64,000 nt of DNA from Prostheceraeus crozeri (Eukaryota; Platyhelminthes; Polycladida; Euryleptidae), in assembly GCA_907163375.1 (NCBI GenBank), contig CAJQUW010007502.1, positions 1 to 64,000 on the forward strand, written 5' to 3'. Shown piece by piece: positions 7,874-20,235 of the stretch. Position numbers and translations under genes: made by a program. Numbering within the stretch: the first letter of the stretch is position 1; each line of letters opens with the position of its first letter. Below the pieces are notes generated by a model. That model saw nothing but the letters and a program-made list of their open reading frames with translations. It was not told where the DNA came from and did not search any database.

Positions 7874-9480
7874 AACATCAAGCTGATTCCAAATCTGGCC
7901 TCCGTTTACCCATCCGAGTCTTCGTTTTGGCGCTACAGCCCAAAACGTCCCAAATTCTAACTCTGTCGTTTTTCGCCAATGTCCCAAAATCTTAAATGGC
8001 GTCTCACATCTAAACGAAGACCGATAGGAACAAGCCGATTCTTTCACTGAATGTGTCTCACTCTTAGCTTTCAAACGAGCTATGGCACGACAAAATCCGT
8101 CCACTGGAAGCCAAAATCGAAGCGAGCTGTCCAGAGGGGGGGGACGTCAGTGAAATTTGAAAATTTGATGAAAAATGTTTTGGTGACGGTCCCAGGTCGA
8201 AATTCCACACTTTGGAAAATTTTCAAAATTTTACCCATACAAAGTCACTCTGACACTTAGGATTTTTTCAGGTGAGCGAGCTCCGACCTAAAATCTTGTA
8301 ACCGCTCTAACTTTTGAACGAAGACAGATAGGAACAAGCCGTTTCTTTCACTGAATTTGTCTCACTCTTAGCTTTCAAACGAGCTATGGCACGACAAAAT
8401 CCGTCCACTGGAAGCCAAAATCGAAGCGAGCTGTCCAGAGGGGGGGGACGTCAGCGAAAATTTTTTCTCTCCGATTGAGCTGGAAATACACCATTTCCAT
8501 GTAGAATTTGACGCTGAATCCGAATCTGGCCTCCGTTTTCCCATCCGATGCTTCGTTTTGGCTCTACAGTAGGCAGCCATCGCAAAAATTCTAACTGTCA
8601 TTTTTTCGAAAAATGTTGAAAATTTTTTCTCGCCGATTGCCTTGAAACTCACCATACAGATAGAGAATTTCACGCTGATTCCAAATCTGAAATCCGTTTT
8701 CCAATCCGATGCTTCGTTTTGAAGCTAGAGCCCAAAACGTCCCAAATTCTAACTCTGTCGTTTTTCGCCAATGTCCCAAAATCTTAAATGGCGTCTCACA
8801 TCTAAACGAAGACCGATAGGAACAAGCCGATTCTTTCACTGAATTTGTCTCACTCTTAGCTTTCAAACGAGCTATCGCACGACAAAATCCGTCCACTGGA
8901 AGCCAAAATCGAAGCAAGCTGTCCAGAGGAGGGGGACGTCAGCGAAAATTTTTTCTCTCCGATTGACTTGAAACTCACCATAGCGATGCAGAATTTCACG
9001 CTGAATCCGAATCTGGCCTCCGTTTTCTCATCCGATGCCTCGTTTGGGCGCTACACACCAAAACGTCCCAAATTCTAACTCTGTCGTTTTTTCGAAAAAT
9101 GTTGAAATTTTTTTCTCACCGATTGCCTTGAAACTCACCATACCGATGCAGAATTTCACGCTGAATCCGAATCCGACCTCCGTTTTCTCATCCGACCACT
9201 CCTTCCACTCGAAACAACCCATTTTACAACCCAACATTCAGCAGATTGCACGAAAAACATCACACACTATAGCCTCAAGACTAATCCTGGCGGTCGCCCA
9301 AGTCCACCACGACACTCTATCGTTCCAGAGGGGGGGGGAGTCAGCGAACATTTTGTGAACGTGAACCCACCTGGCCGGCACACCACGACAGACTACAACC
9401 TCTGTCGTTCCAGAGGGGGGGACTCAGACCCGAAGCACCACGGCGGCCGACCACGACGGCACCATCGGGGGGGGCGCCGG
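7874..9480. repeat. Mosaic of degenerate direct repeats with G-runs at the Polinton right end
   Basis: A module of about 280 bases recurs in full at about 7,874-8,155 and 8,680-8,945, and in part at about 8,310-8,460, 8,515-8,600, 9,005-9,090 and 9,165-9,200. It contains phrases such as CTGGCCTCCGTTTT, CCAAAACGTCCCAAATTC, TCTCACTCTTAGCTTTCAAA and GACAAAATCCGTCCACTGG. Most copies end in CCAGAG followed by 7-9 G and then CGTCAG or AGTCAG (near 8,131, 8,437, 8,925, 9,325 and 9,412). GC content rises sharply after 9,340 and drops to background after 9,480. Polinton terminal repeats often contain such subrepeats, so this is taken as its right terminal region. Confidence 0.7.
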
Positions 9481-11138
9481 TCGAGTGTTCGCCGTTTTCT
9501 TACTACTGATAATCTCTGTATCGGATCTAGAAATACTTCATTTTCTTGTTGATAACCAGTTGTACGTACATTCATTGATCAGTTTTAGATTTCCATTCAT
9601 GAATGGATGTTGGAAATGCGATGTACCCTACCTTCATTACATACTACTTTTGTCCTAAATTTTTCATCTGATTTTGAAAGCATGCCATGTGAAATTTGAA
9701 GATATTTTTATTGACATTGAAACATCTCATTTTCTTCATACATCAGAGTAATTTTTTCTATGATAAATAGCACTATTTGATTATCCGTGTCGAGATAACA
9801 GCTTCTGAAGAAATAGTCAAATTCTGAAAAGTTGTCACTGAGATATTGATACATCAGTTAATTGACTGCTTTGGTTAGTAATGAAAATATTGAAAAATTG
9901 ATGAATGATGCTCCTGCCTTAAGCTGCAGATACTTTAAATTAATTGCAATTAATACAATAGTTCCTCGGCTTTCGGCAAATCACTGAAAAATGAAATTAT
10001 ATATTCACTACTGAAGAACGGAGAGCAACATGAAACATTCAGATGCAATTGAAAACATTTGGGACAACGGACATTGACTTTTTAAAGCACTTTGGGTAAA
10101 TCCATTAGATATCATTCTTCCATGCTACACTACTTATATCACGTCGCTTGTTAGGTCGTGACGCAAGATGATTCAAATGAGACAGCAACAATTGACCGCC
10201 TTGTATTGTAAAAATAGAGATAATGTCACATGAGGATATAATTTTGAAAATAGCTAGTAGCGCACGGTGGATTATCAAAGAATTAAGCAGAAACAAAGGT
10301 TGTTTATCAACCGATGCCATTTCAAGGCACTGCACTTTATTGACATTTGTGTATAATGAAATCAGAGCAGACAAAATGCGAGGCTTCATGGTTTCATTAT
10401 TGAAACTAGTCTCACATCTTGATGTTCAGATATTCTAGGCAATTATTGGAAAGTATTCTCATTGCTTAGAGTACATGAATATCAAGATTTGAGACATGTA
10501 TTACACTTTTCAAGCGTCACTTCTTCATAGCATTCTATATTTTTGTTACACGTTTGTACTTCGCTGAGTCGTCAAGACCCCCAGGCGTGTTACAACAAAT
10601 CCAGTGACAAAAGATTTCACTTCATGAGCTGAATTTTCATGATTTTGTTCGGATACAACATTTAATTGTGACAAAGTGTGTTGAATTGTATTGGATTGCC
10701 AACGTATGAAACTTTTTATGGTGATGTACCTGACAGACCTCAATTTTTTCCTTGGATGGTGTATTTTTAAGTGTTTTTGTCTTATTTCAGACTTTTCTTG
10801 TTGTATCGATTAATAGTCGAATAATGGGATCGATTAATAGTATTAAGTGCTGTAGCATGTAATGAGTAGGTATATTATATCCAAATGAGTATTTGTACAA
10901 GGTATTGTATTTGTAGCCTTCTATATATTACTGGTGTCTTCTGACAGATGATTTTGTGGTCTCGGTCATATGTGTACTTTGGCCGTTTTACGAGATTTTG
11001 AACATGATAATTATTGTCTTATCAAAAAAAATCGCATGCATGATCATATTATAATTCTTGATAAGAATGTGACTTCAACAATAGATTGAAATTTTGTGGA
11101 AAATCAAAGAAGTCCGATCGAAAGAATACACGCCATTT
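9481..11138. other. Intergenic, no gene seen
   Basis: AT-rich unique-looking sequence with only short chance ORFs. No repeat or RNA was recognised. Confidence 0.6.
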
Positions 11139-11147
11139 CTTTTTAAT
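11139..11147. repeat. Left 9-bp target site duplication of foldback element
   Basis: CTTTTTAAT directly precedes the element terminus ACGTGTGTGAAG. It is repeated exactly at 15,280-15,288 after the opposite terminus. Confidence 0.85.
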
Positions 11148-13158
11148 ACGTGTGTGAAGTTAGCGGAACCACTCAGCGGAACCATTTTATATTATAGCTT
11201 AATTCTATTCGAAACAGCTGCTAGTTTGTCAATTTCAGTCTCCTGATTACGAATCTGAGCTCAGATTTCACAAATTCACAGTCGCTTTTGAGAAATTCAA
11301 GTTTAAAGATAAAAGTGGTCCCGCTGTGAAGTTAGTGGAACCATCCAGCAGAACAAATTGCTGAGTCTCGCTGATTGACGCAGTAAATCAATTTCTTTTG
11401 GTCACTACCCGATCAATTTTGTTGTGCTGATCACGAATATGTGCCTCATCTTTCAAAACAGTGCAGATTTCACCCGGAAATCTGAATTTCACTTTTTCTG
11501 CATGCTGATTGTGAAGTTAGCGGAACCATTTTTAATACAAAGAATTTCTCAGCGAAATCCATCCTCTTCAACTAATTTGAAGCTCCTAATCACAAATCTG
11601 TAATCAGATTTGCAAAACTCGCCCGCATTGCAGAGATATTCCTCTATCTGGGTCTGCTGTGAAGTGCCCGGAACCACCTACTGGCATTAAAATTTCAAAT
11701 TCTAATTTTTGCACAGAATCACTGCAATAGACATACCAAGAGAATGGAATTGCTTCACTGATCACGGTTTGCCGTTCGATTTCACGGGAGAATAAGTACT
11801 TGCCGAGAAAAATTGATTTTACAGTTTTCAAGGATTTCATCGGAATCTCAGAAAAAATCCAACCCTCTACAGATCAGCCGAACCATCATTTATTACAGCA
11901 CAATTCTATTGCACCATCACAATGTGTAATTACCTCTTGTGCGCTTTCCTTCTCGGTGCATGCTGTTGTGCCTCTGAAGTCATTAGATGTTTGAAGAAGA
12001 CGGTTTACAAGTGTTCGTCCATCGGAACGCTAGCATCGCTAATTTCTCCATGTTTGTTGTTTGTAATTACGAGGTTAGTTAAAGAAAAACTTTCATGTTG
12101 TCCTAAAAAGGATTCAGAATCGCTTCATTGTTGAAAGATTGCAATGCTTTGTAGCTATTGTGCATATTAATTCATTTCGTATCAAAAAACATAAAGTCTT
12201 AGTAGCATAACATTTTTCGGTTCCATGCTGTCAAATCTCTGCAGCGGATTGGTAATTCATTAGTTGCATAATATCCTGAGGTGATAAAAGATAAGAAACT
12301 TGCTAATAAGTGCGATTCTTGCATAATGAAAAAATCACGTGTGTGAAGTTGGCGCAACCACTCAGCGCAACCATTTTTGTTTTTACTGTGCCACTCCCAA
12401 AAATCACATAAACCACACAATTCGAGGTCGCTGATTATGTGCCACTACTCGGTTTCACGAAATTCAGCCTCCTTTGGCCAGAAAGCGCAATTCAAATTTC
12501 AAATTGGTTGCGCTGTGAAGTTGGCGCAACCAATTTTTCTGACTTTCATAAATTTAGTGCATCAAGCAACAAAACTCATAACAAACGATGAAATATCCAT
12601 GCCTAATTATGTGCCACGCAAAAAATTACTAAAAATAATCGATCTTCATGGAAAAATCAAGTTTCAAAATTTTATTTCACCGAAGTGTGAAGTTGGCGCA
12701 ACCAAATTTGAAATCAAAATTACTCAGCACACAGGCAGTTATGCTTCACATCAATAGCACCATCAGGTGTGCCAGGTCAACATTCATCAGAATCAATCAC
12801 ACAAAAGCAGTCTTTCGCCAGTTCAAAAGTAAAACCTTAAACATCAAATCACATGACAAAGCTTCTAATAAAATATTGCACATCCAGCGCAACCATTTTT
12901 CATTTCGAGTGTGCCACTCCTGAAATGCATGTTTCTTGTACAATTTGGGGTCGCTGATTATGTGCCACCCATCAGTTTTACTAAATTCGGCCTCCTTCAC
13001 TCGGACAACTCAATTCAAAGTTCAACTACATCACACAATAATTCCAACGCAACCACTTTTCAAGTTGAAATTACTCTCCTCAAACGCCGTTTCATATCAA
13101 ATAAATAGCACCATCGGGTGTGCCAGGTCAATATTCATCAGAATCGACCAAACACTCG
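11148..13158 (+). repeat. Left arm of foldback element with dispersed AACCA subrepeats
   Basis: The arm contains at least eight copies of a degenerate motif, TGTGAAGTTxGCGxAACCA, at irregular spacing. In the outer part (to about 11,880) the core reads GCGGAACC; in the inner part (from about 12,340) it reads GCGCAACC. The terminal word ACGTGTGTGAAGTT recurs at 12,337. The subrepeats may be transposase-binding sites; this is inference. Confidence 0.75.
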
Positions 13159-13282
13159 TACCTATTCACTCGCTAAATCAGAAAATATCATCCTTCAAAA
13201 ACGCATGATTTCCTGCCATGTATAGGCCTAGACATGAGGTGAAGCTCAGATCAATTCGAGTCAGCGCAACCATTTTTCATTT

Positions 13283-15279
13283 CGAGTGTTTGGTCGATTC
13301 TGATGAATATTGACCTGGCACACCCGATGGTGCTATTTATTTGATGTGAAACGGCGTTTGAGGAGAGTAATTTCAACTTGAAAAGTGGTTGCGTTGGAAT
13401 TATTGTGTGATGTAGTTGAACTTTGAATTGAGTTGTCCGAGTGAAGGAGGCCGAATTTAGTAAAACTGATGGGTGGCACATAATCAGCGACCCCAAATTG
13501 TACAAGAAACATGCATTTCAGGAGTGGCACACTCGAAATGAAAAATGGTTGCGCTGGTTGTGCAATATTTTATTAGAAGCTTTGTCATGTGATTTGATGT
13601 TTAAGGTTTTACTTTTGAACTGGTGAAAGACTGCTTTTGTGTGATTGATTCTGATGAATGTTGACCTGGCACACCTGATGGTGCTATTGATGTGAAGCAT
13701 AACTGCCTGTGTGCTGAGTAATTTTGATTTCAAATTTGGTTGCGCCAACTTCACACTTCGGTGAAATAAAATTTTGAAACTTGATTTTTCCATGAAGATC
13801 GATTATTTTTAGTAATTTTTTGCGTGGCACATAATTAGGCATGGATATTTCATCGTTTGTTATGAGTTTTGTTGCTTGATGCGCTAAATTTATGAAAGTC
13901 AGAAAAATTGGTTGCGCCAACTTCACAGCGCAACCAATTTGAAATTTGAATTGCGCTTTCTGGCCAAAGGAGGCTGAATTTCGTGAAACCGAGTAGTGGC
14001 ACATAATCAGCGACCTCGAATTGTGTGGTTTATGTGATTTTTGGGAGTGGCACAGTAAAAACAAAAATGGTTGCGCTGAGTGGTTGCGCCAACTTCACAC
14101 ACGTGATTTTTTCATTATGCAAGAATCGCACTTATTAGCAAGTTTCTTATCTTTTATCACCTCAGGATATTATGCAACTAATGAATTACCAATCCGCTGC
14201 AGAGATTTGACAGCATGGAACCGAAAAATGTTATGCTACTAAGACTTTATGTTTTTTGATACGAAATGAATTAATATGCACAATAGCTACAAAGCATTGC
14301 AATCTTTCAACAATGAAGCGATTCTGAATCCTTTTTAGGACAACATGAAAGTTTTTCTTTAACTAACCTCGTAATTACAAACAACAAACATGGAGAAATT
14401 AGCGATGCTAGCGTTCCGATGGACGAACACTTGTAAACCGTCTTCTTCAAACATCTAATGACTTCAGAGGCACAACAGCATGCACCGAGAAGGAAAGCGC
14501 ACAAGAGGTAATTACACATTGTGATGGTGCAATAGAATTGTGCTGTAATAAATGATGGTCGGCTGATCTGTAGAGGGTTGGATTTTTTCTGAGATTCCGA
14601 TGAAATCCTTGAAAACTGTAAAATCAATTTTTCTCGGCAAGTACTTATTCTCCCGTGAAATCGGACGGCAAACCGTGATCAGTGAAGCAATTCCATTCTC
14701 TTGGTATGTCTATTGCAGTGATTCTGTGCAAAAATTAGAATTTGAAATTTTAATGCCAGTAGGTGGTTCCGGGCACTTCACAGCAGACCCAGATAGAGGA
14801 ATATCTCTGCAATGCGGGCGAGTTTTGCAAATCTGATTACAGATTTGTGATTAGGAGCTTCAAATTAGTTGAAGAGGATGGATTTCGCTGAGAAATTCTT
14901 TGTATTAAAAATGGTTCCGCTAACTTCACAATCAGCATGCAGAAAAAGTGAAATTCAGATTTCCGGGTGAAATCTGCACTGTTTTGAAAGATGAGGCACA
15001 TATTCGTGATCAGCACAACAAAATTGATCGGGTAGTGACCAAAAGAAATTGATTTACTGCGTCAATCAGCGAGACTCAGCAATTTGTTCTGCTGGATGGT
15101 TCCACTAACTTCACAGCGGGACCACTTTTATCTTTAAACTTGAATTTCTCAAAAGCGACTGTGAATTTGTGAAATCTGAGCTCAGATTCGTAATCAGGAG
15201 ACTGAAATTGACAAACTAGCAGCTGTTTCGAATAGAATTAAGCTATAATATAAAATGGTTCCGCTAACTTCACACACGT
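13283..15279 (-). repeat. Right arm of foldback element
   Basis: Reverse complement of the left arm, including the switch from GCGCAACC-type (inner) to GCGGAACC-type (outer) subrepeats. The internal copy of the terminal word lies near 14,092-14,105. Confidence 0.85.
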
Positions 15280-15288
15280 CTTTTTAAT
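15280..15288. repeat. Right 9-bp target site duplication of foldback element
   Basis: CTTTTTAAT, identical to 11,139-11,147. Confidence 0.85.
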
Positions 15289-17384
15289 TCATAGTTGCTC
15301 ATTTGTGATGACATATTGCTGATTTTTTCCTTTTGATGTGGCAATTGAACGCACAAATGATGCATTTCGTCATATCAAAAAAAGAAAACATTATTTCTAA
15401 GTTGAGAAATGTGCATCGGTCAGAGGACAGTTTTTGGAGACAAAGGCAACTTGAAAAATCCCAAATTGATGTAAATGCAATCCTGAATAATAGTATGGTT
15501 GAAAGTACGGCTCATGCGCTTTCACATGACACACAACTTTATTTATACAATTGAATTAGATCATAGCAAATTTCTTCCCGGAGATAGAGCACTATGCTTG
15601 GAATAGGCCGTTTTGGTACTTTTCTGCCTTAAGCTAAATTTTTCATGAAGAAAACGTATGTTAAATTGATTTGAGTTTTTCATGACCGATAAGAGGAGAT
15701 CCTAAGGATCAAGATACAAAAATGAAAATCGGTTCAGAAATATGGATTTTACAGACGGAAGACACATTTTTTGACAAATGCTGTAATGTAAAATGGATTT
15801 ACCCGTCTTCTTTCAACTTACACTTCCCTGTGCATTTTGGACGAAATTTTCCGCTTTTCCTTGATCTCGATACTTCATAAAATTGCTGGAGATGTTGCTT
15901 TTTAATGATTTGCTTGATTGATTGATAGATTTTTTAGCGATCGTGATCTATATCTACAAAATTATACTTCTCAAAATCAATAACATGAAAATCTGATCTA
16001 CCTTTTCTTCTGATGCGGCCGGAGTATAGGCGAAAATTCAGCAATGAAATACACATGCAAGAATACAGCAAGATTTTTCATTTCTACTCAATTATGCTAT
16101 TTAAGTGGAACTACAAACCTCTCTTTGTAATTTCGATACATTGCTTCATAAAATCCTAGCAGCTCTTTTTGATGTTTTTTGCTATAAAAAAGCGGCTGAA
16201 TATTTAATCGTGAATTTGCAGAGATCTCAATTCCATGGCATGAATAACAATTTGCGATAGCATCGCATTCGCAAGCCGGTGGAATTCGACAGAAACCTGT
16301 GTCCGGTTATTAGCAATCATTAGTGAACATATTTTATGGAAGACGGAGCTTTCTTTTCATCATGCACGGAAACGAGTTGCTTCATTTCATCCATGGATAT
16401 CTTCTCTCTATCGTCTCCAAATTTTAAATGAAGCAACTTAGAAAGATAGACTAATTAATCAAGAGAACAGCAAATTTTCCATGATGTTTCGACAGCATGG
16501 AAAAGAAGGAAATAAATTTTATATGAGATATCCACATTAATTGCTATCGTTTTATGATTTAAGCGAATCTGAATGGAGGATGTATCGGAATAGTATCGAA
16601 TTATAAAGCATTTTATTGCCTGAAACTCAATATCTTACACAAGGGTTATGAGCGAACAATAAAGTGATGCGGCTAAACCAACACTCCAATTAAGCAACTC
16701 AGCGAAAAATATGATTACAACTTACGACTGTGATAACCATAGAGTAGGGATATATAGGTAGAGTATCAGGTCAAAAAGTGTCTGCATACAGTGAAAAGTT
16801 TTATATCAAAAGATTCAGTTTTTTGCGAAGATTACGCTCCCGTGCTCCAAAAAATTATTTGAGCAGTTTTAAATAAGTCAAAATTTTGCAAATTTATATA
16901 CTACCGAGATGACTCCCCTATATAAGTAGTATGAAACAAGTTGGATATCAAAAGGAATGAATATTTGCTTGTAAGCATCCTAACTAAGCGGAAATTAAGC
17001 AGATTATCAAAGGAATTTCATGATGCGTATCATAATGGAAGTCTTCATGAAAAAGTCGCGATATTATTCGTGTTTTCTTGGCTGAAATTTCAAGTTTTTA
17101 ATTCAATCTTCATCGGCATGATTTTATGATTCACTAAATTCATGTTTCATTTCTTGAATCTGAGTAGTGATGTGGACCCATCTACATCTTTCAAAGTTAA
17201 TTGAAATCATTGTCTTTGATTCTGTTATTTTGCTCTGCTGTCCTAAACATGCTTTCGCATGAAATATGCAAGTCACAATATCACAATTGTTGAATAGGAT
17301 TCGGAAAATTTGGCCTAATGGTTTATTCTAAGTGGCAAAAAATCGTGTGTTAAATATTAAGGTACATTAACGTCGAGTGCTGAG
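15289..17384. other. Intergenic, no gene seen
   Basis: AT-rich. Only short ORFs of up to about 73 codons occur, with no recognisable similarity or repeat. Confidence 0.6.
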
Positions 17385-18107
17385 TAGTCCGGCAGGCAGA
17401 GCGAGTTTCTGCAGGGAACGAGGCCGAAAATGAGACTTTCACAGAATGATTTACACCCTATGCCTACTACGAATCTACGAGTCCGCTGAGTTCTACTGAG
17501 TTCCTCTTCTTGTCAAACAGGATCAAAGAAAAACACGTAAATCCAATGGGACGCAAATTGCAGTTTTTGGGTATAATGAAATTTTCTATGTTTTCTCTGA
17601 TTAAACAAAATGTACTAATCCTAGAGTCATAATTTTTGGCATGGAATGTCATCAGGTCATTTCCATTCATGTTCATGCACCCTTGTCTATAAAGCTAAAC
17701 GCATTTACATTTCGCGAGCCTCATAATGTCGGCAAACACCAACATTTTGACCCACTTCATCCACATTGAACCGCATTCTCACATGCATTGCCGGTCAGAT
17801 GCATGATAATAGCACATACACATAATAGGAAATGACCTGATGACATTCCATGCCAAATATTATGACTCTGGGCTTAGTACGTTCCGTTTTATCAGAGAAA
17901 ACATACAAACTTTCATTTTATCCGAAAACTGCAATCTGCGTCCCATTGGATTTACGTGTTTTTCTTTGATCCTGTCTGACAAGAAGAGGAACTCAGCAGA
18001 ACTCGGCAGACTCGTAGATTCGTAGCAGACATAGGGTGTACATCATTCTGTGAAAGTCTCATTTTCGGCCTCGTTCCCTGCAGATACTCGCTCTGGCTGT
18101 CGGACTA
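17385..18107. mobile_element. Inverted-repeat MITE, copy 1 (723 bp)
   Basis: Arms 17,385-17,670 and 17,828-18,107 are inverted copies. Shared phrases include TAGTCCGxCAGxCAGAGCGA at the tips, GAAAATGAGACTTTCACAG, AATCCAATGGGACGC and CATGGAATGTCATCAGGTCA. The loop is about 160 bases. TA occurs at both tips, so a TA target duplication and a Tc1/mariner-type origin are possible. It has no coding capacity; small ORFs in the arms mirror one another. Confidence 0.8.
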
Positions 18108-20235
18108 GAAGGTATCTTCACGCTGACACATATAAGCGTGCTCACATTATGCTAGTCCATGACATTATGATATAAATGAACTTTTAGACTTCTTTCACAT
18201 CCTGCATTTCTGATTCGAACAACTCGCACGATTTCATTGTTTCGTATGTAGGCATTAATTAAGCCTACAGAGTGCACAAGAACTTTTTGTCAAGTTTGCG
18301 AAATTCTTTCGCTCGATTTTGGTTTTATTTTTTTTAATTCGATAATTTATAACACTATGAGCCCAGGAAGATTTGAAATAATTCGTTGTGAGGGTCAGTG
18401 TGCCTCTCATAATAATGTAGTGTGGTTGGAGTTTTTAAAAGGTCAATCTACAATGTTCTGAATAATAGCAAATTTTTTTAAGAAAATACCGACACTTTAC
18501 CAGCTTATGTTTTCGAATTTTTGTGCAATGTCGAATTTCGCACCATCAGAAGCTTCATGACTCCAATCTAGTTAAGTTCATATAAGTGCATCGACTTTGA
18601 TCACTTTGACTGAGTCCCAATTATCATGCGGTTCAACTATTATCACTTTCATCCGTTCACACGGATGCCACCATCATGCGGTCAACCAAAGCTTCGTCAA
18701 TCTTAATGATTTAACCACAGAATTAAATATTTTATCTGCTTCGGTTTGTTAGAAGTGTGATTAATACGAAATCGCCGGCACATCGAGGAACCTATTAAGT
18801 GGGCAAAAAGGAATTCCTAATACCTTACAAAGATAGGAAAAAAGTCGTGCGTCGCTTGCGGATTAATGTGAGTTCCAGCAAAGTGCTTCGATTGCCACAA
18901 TTCCTTCAGTTTCGAGGAATTCGGTCATTGCGCACAAGTTTTCTCCATAATGTTGGCCCTTCCGATCATTATTAAAAAAAGTACCAGGCGTACGAAAATT
19001 AGTTCACTTGATGTTTTCTCATCCTCTCCTCGGCATTTCTCACTGTATAGTGCATACACTGAATCGAATGTTAGCCAGACGATGTGTGTTTTGGTGTGTG
19101 CGAAGTGATATCACAGCACGCACGCATCATTCACTGGCTTTGGTGTCCTCTGCTGACAGCCTATTGTTTGCCATTTCCAATAGCAAGCGATACACGAATT
19201 ATCCATTCGAGAAAGAGCGAGTTGTCTAATTCTGTGATGTGCCATTTCGATATTAAGGTTACATATAACCCTTCCTCTCTAGGAAACCGAAGCGCACGCA
19301 GATGAATCTAATTCTGTGGATTTAACAGTGACACTGAATGATGGTGGAACCGATGCATTTTGAGCAACCGATACTTGTCTACCGGTATGATTCTAGTAAT
19401 GCTGAGTTAGCAAAATTTTATAAATAAATCGCTGCGACAGGGAGATTGCTTCACGACCGTTCAATGCGGATAGTGTGCCAAGCATGCCCTCTGATAGACT
19501 GTAAATAAAAAAAGGAGGGCAAGCATGGTATACTCAACAATCAATATTCTATCATACCATGAGGACATGACATGGCTGCATTCCATTTGAATGAGGGATC
19601 GAAGTTGTGAATCCAAGATAAACCAGATGTTCGGTTATGAAATAACAAGTATGCATTTCGCTTACCACGGGTAGGTATGGCCACGTTCTGAATTTAAAAA
19701 GCATTTCACAATCTAAATGAATGAAGCAAGTTTAGTTCAAACATGATCAATAAATAAACAATAGTCAAAAAGCGTTCGAAAATTCTATGACAATGATAGA
19801 AACCAAATTTACTACTATCTTAGAGTAAAAAGTAAAATGAAGAAAAGTCAAAACAAAACGAGAGACAGGAAAAAAGGAAACAGAGGTACACTTTAAAGTA
19901 CTTCAGTCCAAGCAGTTCTAGCATTACATTTGCACTTGTTTACTCTTGTGACCTTATTTGACCATAGGGATTCTTTCGTAAAGCGTTTATGGCAAACCGG
20001 CTCCCGATATAGTGTCTCGAAATGTTTCCAGTCGATTCCGTGACCGCGTAGACAACATGCGAGGCAACCTCTGAAGATGCATCGTCATTCCTTACATTAC
20101 ATCTGTGTTCCTTCCACTGTCTGTCCACCACTGGATGTGAACATTTCACTGTCTTTGTGCGCTCCTGTTGAAAACAAATCGACTTATTATCTTTGTTACT
20201 AGATCGATTGACATTTTCACTCCATGTTAGAAATC
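18108..20235. other. Intergenic, no gene seen
   Basis: Mixed AT-rich sequence with no recognised gene, RNA or element. The two overlapping 73-codon frames near 19,008-19,305 look like chance. Confidence 0.6.

Larger units (their letters stand above)
1..9480 (-). mobile_element. Polinton/Maverick (adintovirus-like) element, right part
   Basis: Seen: a run of closely spaced or overlapping minus-strand ORFs from 132 to 7,561. They include an adenovirus-type cysteine protease, a capsid-like protein, a DDE integrase with a C-terminal chromodomain and an FtsK/HerA-type packaging ATPase. Known: this set of protease, integrase, ATPase and capsid defines Polintons/Mavericks and the related adintoviruses. 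The protein-primed DNA polymerase B expected in the family is not visible and may lie left of the window, where a convergent plus-strand gene ends at 105. The right side is a repeat mosaic that stops near 9,480, taken as the approximate end; no precise terminus or target duplication was identified. The visible ORFs look whole, with no obvious breaks, so the copy is probably young. Confidence 0.9.
11148..15279. mobile_element. 4.1-kb foldback element with ~2-kb near-identical inverted arms
   Basis: The left arm (11,148-13,158) and right arm (13,283-15,279) are inverted copies separated by a loop of about 124 bases. The arms differ in length by 14 bases, which is explained by one extra ACTCAGCGGAACCA unit near 11,170 in the left arm. 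Only a handful of substitutions were noticed in 2 kb. The ends read ACGTGTGTGAAGTTAGCGG and its complement. A perfect 9-bp duplication flanks the element. No protein was recognised; ORFs in the arms are mirror images of each other. Known foldback families (FB of flies, TU of sea urchins) and long-TIR Mutator-like elements have comparable form, and 9-bp duplications fit FB or Mutator. The element is non-autonomous and recent. Confidence 0.9.

Noticed and set aside
11604-14836. Paired ORFs of 60-126 codons on opposite strands in the foldback arms
   Set aside because: They are mirror images produced by the palindrome, change meaning at each subrepeat, lack known domains and include repeat motifs; not genes.
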